From Daucus carota subsp. sativus (lineage: Eukaryota > Streptophyta > Magnoliopsida > Apiales > Apiaceae): a stretch of 64,000 nucleotides of DNA. Shown here one piece after another: positions 48,901 through 64,000 of this stretch. The position numbers and the translations under genes were made by a program. Under the pieces are notes generated by a model. That model saw only the letters and a list, made by a program, of their open reading frames with translations, did not search any database and was not told where the DNA came from. Position 1 is the first letter of the stretch, and each line of letters opens with the position of its first letter. The stretch lies in the NCBI RefSeq assembly GCF_001625215.2, contig NC_030387.2, forward strand, positions 28,977,606 to 29,041,605, given 5' to 3'.

Positions 48901-49395
48901 CTGATGATTGGAAGTTGTCCCTCTCTTTTAGAGTGGACATTTGTTCAGAGCATGAGGTCCACACTTGTAAGATTGTCATTAAGTCGGTTCTCAGAGGAAT
49001 CAGATGAGTTTCCATGGCCTGCTTTCTCTTCTTCTCCGATCTCTTTTCCTAATCTATCCAAGCTAGCACTGATTGGGAGAGAAAAGGTAGAGTCAATAAT
49101 ACCCGAAGGAAAACTTGATGATCGTCTCTCCTCGGCCTTCCCTTACTTGACTCATCTAAACATACGTGATTTTGAAGGATTGAGAGCTCTTCCAGAATCA
49201 ATAGCAAGACTACCATCTCTTGAGGGCTTACATATTTGGAATTGCAAGAATTTGAGGAGTTTGCCAACATTTAGTGAGTCACATACCCTTAAATTCCTGG
49301 AGATCAATGGGTGTCCTGTTCTGAAAGAAAGATGTACTAAGGGGAGTGGGACAGAATGGTTCAAGATTCAACATATTCCGGATATTATATGGTAA
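45910..49395 (+). CDS. CC-NB-LRR disease-resistance protein, RGA-type (1161 aa)
   Basis: An intracellular immune receptor encoded in one exon. Approximate residues: Rx-type coiled coil 1-120, with EEVIQAW, LLSDAATKKLTMSAVQNW and MDELVYEATRRKVE at the EDVID-like position. NB-ARC 170-480: P-loop GMGGQGKTTLARM (about 197), RNBS-A VTVSHDFDFMRIL, kinase-2 RFLLVLDDVWNE, RNBS-B STILVTTRKQEV, GLPL CGGLPLAIKALGG, RNBS-D CFAYFSIFPKD and MHD MHDLVHDLA. The Trp ending kinase-2 is typical of the CC class. From about 540 to the end are irregular leucine-rich repeats, with a conserved block TLELYGLGDI, then ASWIAMMTNLVRITLSDC and GHLPKLREMEI. All nucleotide-binding motifs look intact. The start at 45910 sits before MADPIG with A at -3. 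It is the functional member of a tandem pair. Confidence 0.95.
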   Translation: MADPIGADLASGLLIKLVSLVTEEVIQAWNIHQQLQTMRGRLESIDALLSDAATKKLTMSAVQNWFNKLEAVAHVADALMDELVYEATRRKVEDGHKVRDFFIPSKNTLLYRFKVAHKINSIHASFDKLFKWAGDLGLQPVAHVVSVVQPREIRNTPPFEEESEIFGRDDDVSYLVQTLCKNHHEHDLPVIAIVGMGGQGKTTLARMVYNREEVIKMFPKRMWVTVSHDFDFMRILNEMVESLTSATSVLKNTQGVIYALQKNVKDERFLLVLDDVWNEESGEWEKLRNSLLGVGGARGSTILVTTRKQEVINTMKYCVPYPVKKLSEQDSWALFKQRAYSPRRDSENETFAGLGRSMVERCGGLPLAIKALGGLLHSKKSKQEWQLIKDSEMWKSKDVLPSLRLSYDNLPYSGLKRCFAYFSIFPKDSVIYKDELVHTWMALGFLSPHDDRKALAEDIGNEYFSILLWNSLLQDVERDEYGNITCCKMHDLVHDLALDVSSSYSATAMPSHDFNQLSKAKYVRLKGFKDVKAQKVEAYIDLVQALYADCTVFGLMLLNLKHLRVLVISSSILLEELPKSIGTLKNLKYLDIPSSLSLPNNITRLYNLQTLRVGPLQELPKRFCNLINLRHFVIKRNYVNNNPRTRCMFIGIERLISLQTLPHFVVSRDNNCLVEHLGGLENIRGTLELYGLGDIKSIEEAAKACLGTKSNIERLKLVWSNNENEMEEVEYNDEDVMEGLTPHPNLKELTILDFKGKNIASWIAMMTNLVRITLSDCNRCEEFPPLGHLPKLREMEICRMRDVRVIKSDFHGDVYSGSSEFSNSGPAKLVTTLYPSLTKLSLCDLPKLEEWLEPIMSTGLKDLSALVVFPKLEVLEIMSCSELRRIPSSSLPSLKKLKIRHNSMILETLSNKVSSLTELRLNDISNRDGASSSSQNINALMDKLLKQNSKSLTLLNLNDCPGLTRLTLGVAMQGLRVVNCHDLTSINVFEDSVGLKYLMIGSCPSLLEWTFVQSMRSTLVRLSLSRFSEESDEFPWPAFSSSPISFPNLSKLALIGREKVESIIPEGKLDDRLSSAFPYLTHLNIRDFEGLRALPESIARLPSLEGLHIWNCKNLRSLPTFSESHTLKFLEINGCPVLKERCTKGSGTEWFKIQHIPDIIW

Positions 49396-49836
49396 AATAC
49401 CACTCTATTAGCTACCAGCAACTTATCTGTGTGCTTTTTTTTGTTACTTATTTGACTGATATACCATGGTTTTCTTCCTGAATTAGGGACGGAACCAGGT
49501 GGCTGTGAACATTTTGCTCCCTTCATTTCTGCTTGCTGATCAAAGATAATGGCAGAGACCGTGTTATCATTCAACATGTCCTACCTAAAGATTTTGTTAA
49601 CTCTTGTAGTATGTTTTGTTAATTTTTTTCAATCACCCGCATACTTTTTAAGGTGAATATAAACTCTACTTTCATAATTTACTTATAAGTTTTTATTTTT
49701 CTTTTAAAGTTTAAATATTGAATTTTTCACAGGACTTTGATAAGTATGGACTTCTTGGTTTCCATTCATTGGCTCTATTTTTTACCGGACTTTTGAACTA
49801 GGAAAACAAATTAATGACTCTAAGCAATATCTAAAT

Positions 49837-50016
49837 AAATACCTACACTCTTTTTTTTAGCACGAGCACAATTGGATAACTCAGTAGTTAACGGCTTATC
49901 CTCCGCCCATGTCCTGGGTTCCACTCAGGATTATCTCGAGAATATCTTAGAACATATACTAATGCTATAAGCCATATTAGTCAAAAAAAAAATAAAAAAA
50001 ATACCTACAGTCTTTT
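49837..50016 (+). mobile_element. tRNA-derived SINE with target duplication
   Basis: The body at about 49855-49998 has an A-box-like TGGATAACTCAGTAG and a B-box-like GGGTTCCACTC with usual Pol III spacing, and it ends in an A-rich tail. An 18 bp direct repeat flanks it: AAATACCTACACTCTTTT (49837-49854) and AAATACCTACAGTCTTTT (49999-50016), with one mismatch. It fits the plant Au/tRNA-type SINE layout. It encodes no protein. Confidence 0.8.
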
Positions 50017-50947
50017 CAGAAAAAATAAATAAATACCTACACACAATTTCCAACCATAATCACCTCCTTAATTATGTTATTTTGGTTTTATTTCGATTGA
50101 ACATGAAAATGTAATATCCTTGAACATGAAAATGTAATATTCAACCACCACATACCCAAAACAATTAGAGCAATGATCAGCTCTCTCAAGTATATATTAT
50201 GAATAAATATCTGCCATCGGTGTTCAATGAATATGGAGTTACTCATCTACATTCATGGAGATGTAGCGCATAAGTAATAAGAATACCTCCAAAAAAAAAT
50301 TCACATAACTTTCTAGGATCTGTTATGTAGCACATATAATAAAATAAATAAAAACTGTACAACATCAAAGTCTAACAGTGTTGTGCAGATTCTGTCACCC
50401 TGTTTGGCTAGGCTATCCTGCCATTGACAAACTAAGCCTCTGTTACTTTTAACCAATCTAGAATTGTGATCACTACTTATCAACTCCAGACTTCTATCCC
50501 ACAATATAGTTATTCAATATATAATTCATAGGAAAAACATAACTAAGATTATGAGAATTTTGTAGCAGACAAAATGTCACACAAGTGACATATATTAAAT
50601 TATCTTTTATTTACGTTGATGTTAAAGTATCAGACATATACAATCTCAATTTCTAAGACATACATACAATCTCAACCGAGACAAAAGATTACAACCGATG
50701 AATGGGGTACCTATATTTAGTTCTTTGGTAACCTAATAGACAACAATGCACTATACTATCTATAAAGTTTCCCTCTATCTCCTGGTGGGAAACATATATT
50801 TAACACTCACACACAGCAGCTATATGCCAATTGATGATAACTTTTAATATTGAAGGCACAAAAGTAATTTGTATGTTGTATTCATTAAAAAGGCTTCTTT
50901 CAAAAATTGCCTCTGCCAGATGAATGGTTATGGCAACAAAAAAATGA
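50017..50947. other. Convergent intergenic region, no gene seen
   Basis: Lies between the NB-LRR stop (plus) and the BEACH stop (minus). AT-rich; includes the BEACH 3' UTR. No other feature is supported. Confidence 0.6.

Positions 50948-64000
<13,053 letters not shown>

Noticed and set aside
49862..49926. Possible tRNA gene from the A- and B-box motifs
   Set aside because: No complete cloverleaf can be drawn, and the A-rich tail with target duplications shows a SINE.

Overview
The window is nuclear DNA of a flowering plant. It is AT-rich, with GT-AG spliced genes, nucleus-encoded plastid import machinery (TIC20), plant-type AT-hook (AHL) and CC-NB-LRR genes, and plant transposon families (Ty3 chromovirus, Helitron, hAT, Harbinger and Stowaway MITEs, SINE). 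Protein similarity to dicot families suggests a eudicot, possibly an asterid; the species cannot be fixed from sequence alone. All comparisons here were made by eye; no search was run.

Layout. 1-12.7 kb is gene-poor. It holds a broken membrane-protein gene copy (about 2.12-3.28 kb), a hAT-like MITE, a 3.6 kb Helitron-derived composite (4.65-8.27 kb) with a 3 x 88 bp tandem repeat inside, a Harbinger-like MITE and one doubtful small secreted-peptide ORF. 12,682-22,745 is a complete, very young Ty3/Gypsy chromovirus (Tekay-like) on the minus strand. It has an intact 1487-residue gag-pol, tRNA-iMet primer site, polypurine tract, 2684 bp LTRs with only four differences seen, and a perfect GCTTT target duplication. 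22.7-25.3 kb has a gibberellin 3-oxidase fragment framed by ACGCAT/ATGCGT palindromes and a foldback MITE, then the promoter of an intronless AHL gene (25,317-26,249). 26.3-33 kb is mostly empty, with a decayed gypsy gag, a probable organelle-derived insert and short repeats.

33-64 kb is the gene-rich part: TIC20-I (plus), cyclophilin CYP18-1 (minus; a Helitron in one intron, a Stowaway just upstream), a frameshifted CC-NB-LRR pseudogene, its intact 1161-residue paralogue, and the 3' 19 coding exons of a large BEACH/WD40 gene (minus) that runs off the right end. A short degenerate copy of two BEACH exon edges lies between the two NB-LRR copies, which suggests that a block of NB-LRR plus BEACH 3' end was duplicated.

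The most unusual signal is in the chromovirus LTR. In the element's own transcription direction it carries eight copies of TCCCACATCG/TCCCACATTG, the Upstream Sequence Element (USE) known from plant snRNA promoters. In seven of the eight, exactly 32 nt separates the motif from a TATA-like 8-mer; in the eighth the gap is 24 nt. This looks like a tandemly amplified snRNA-type promoter array inside a retrotransposon LTR.
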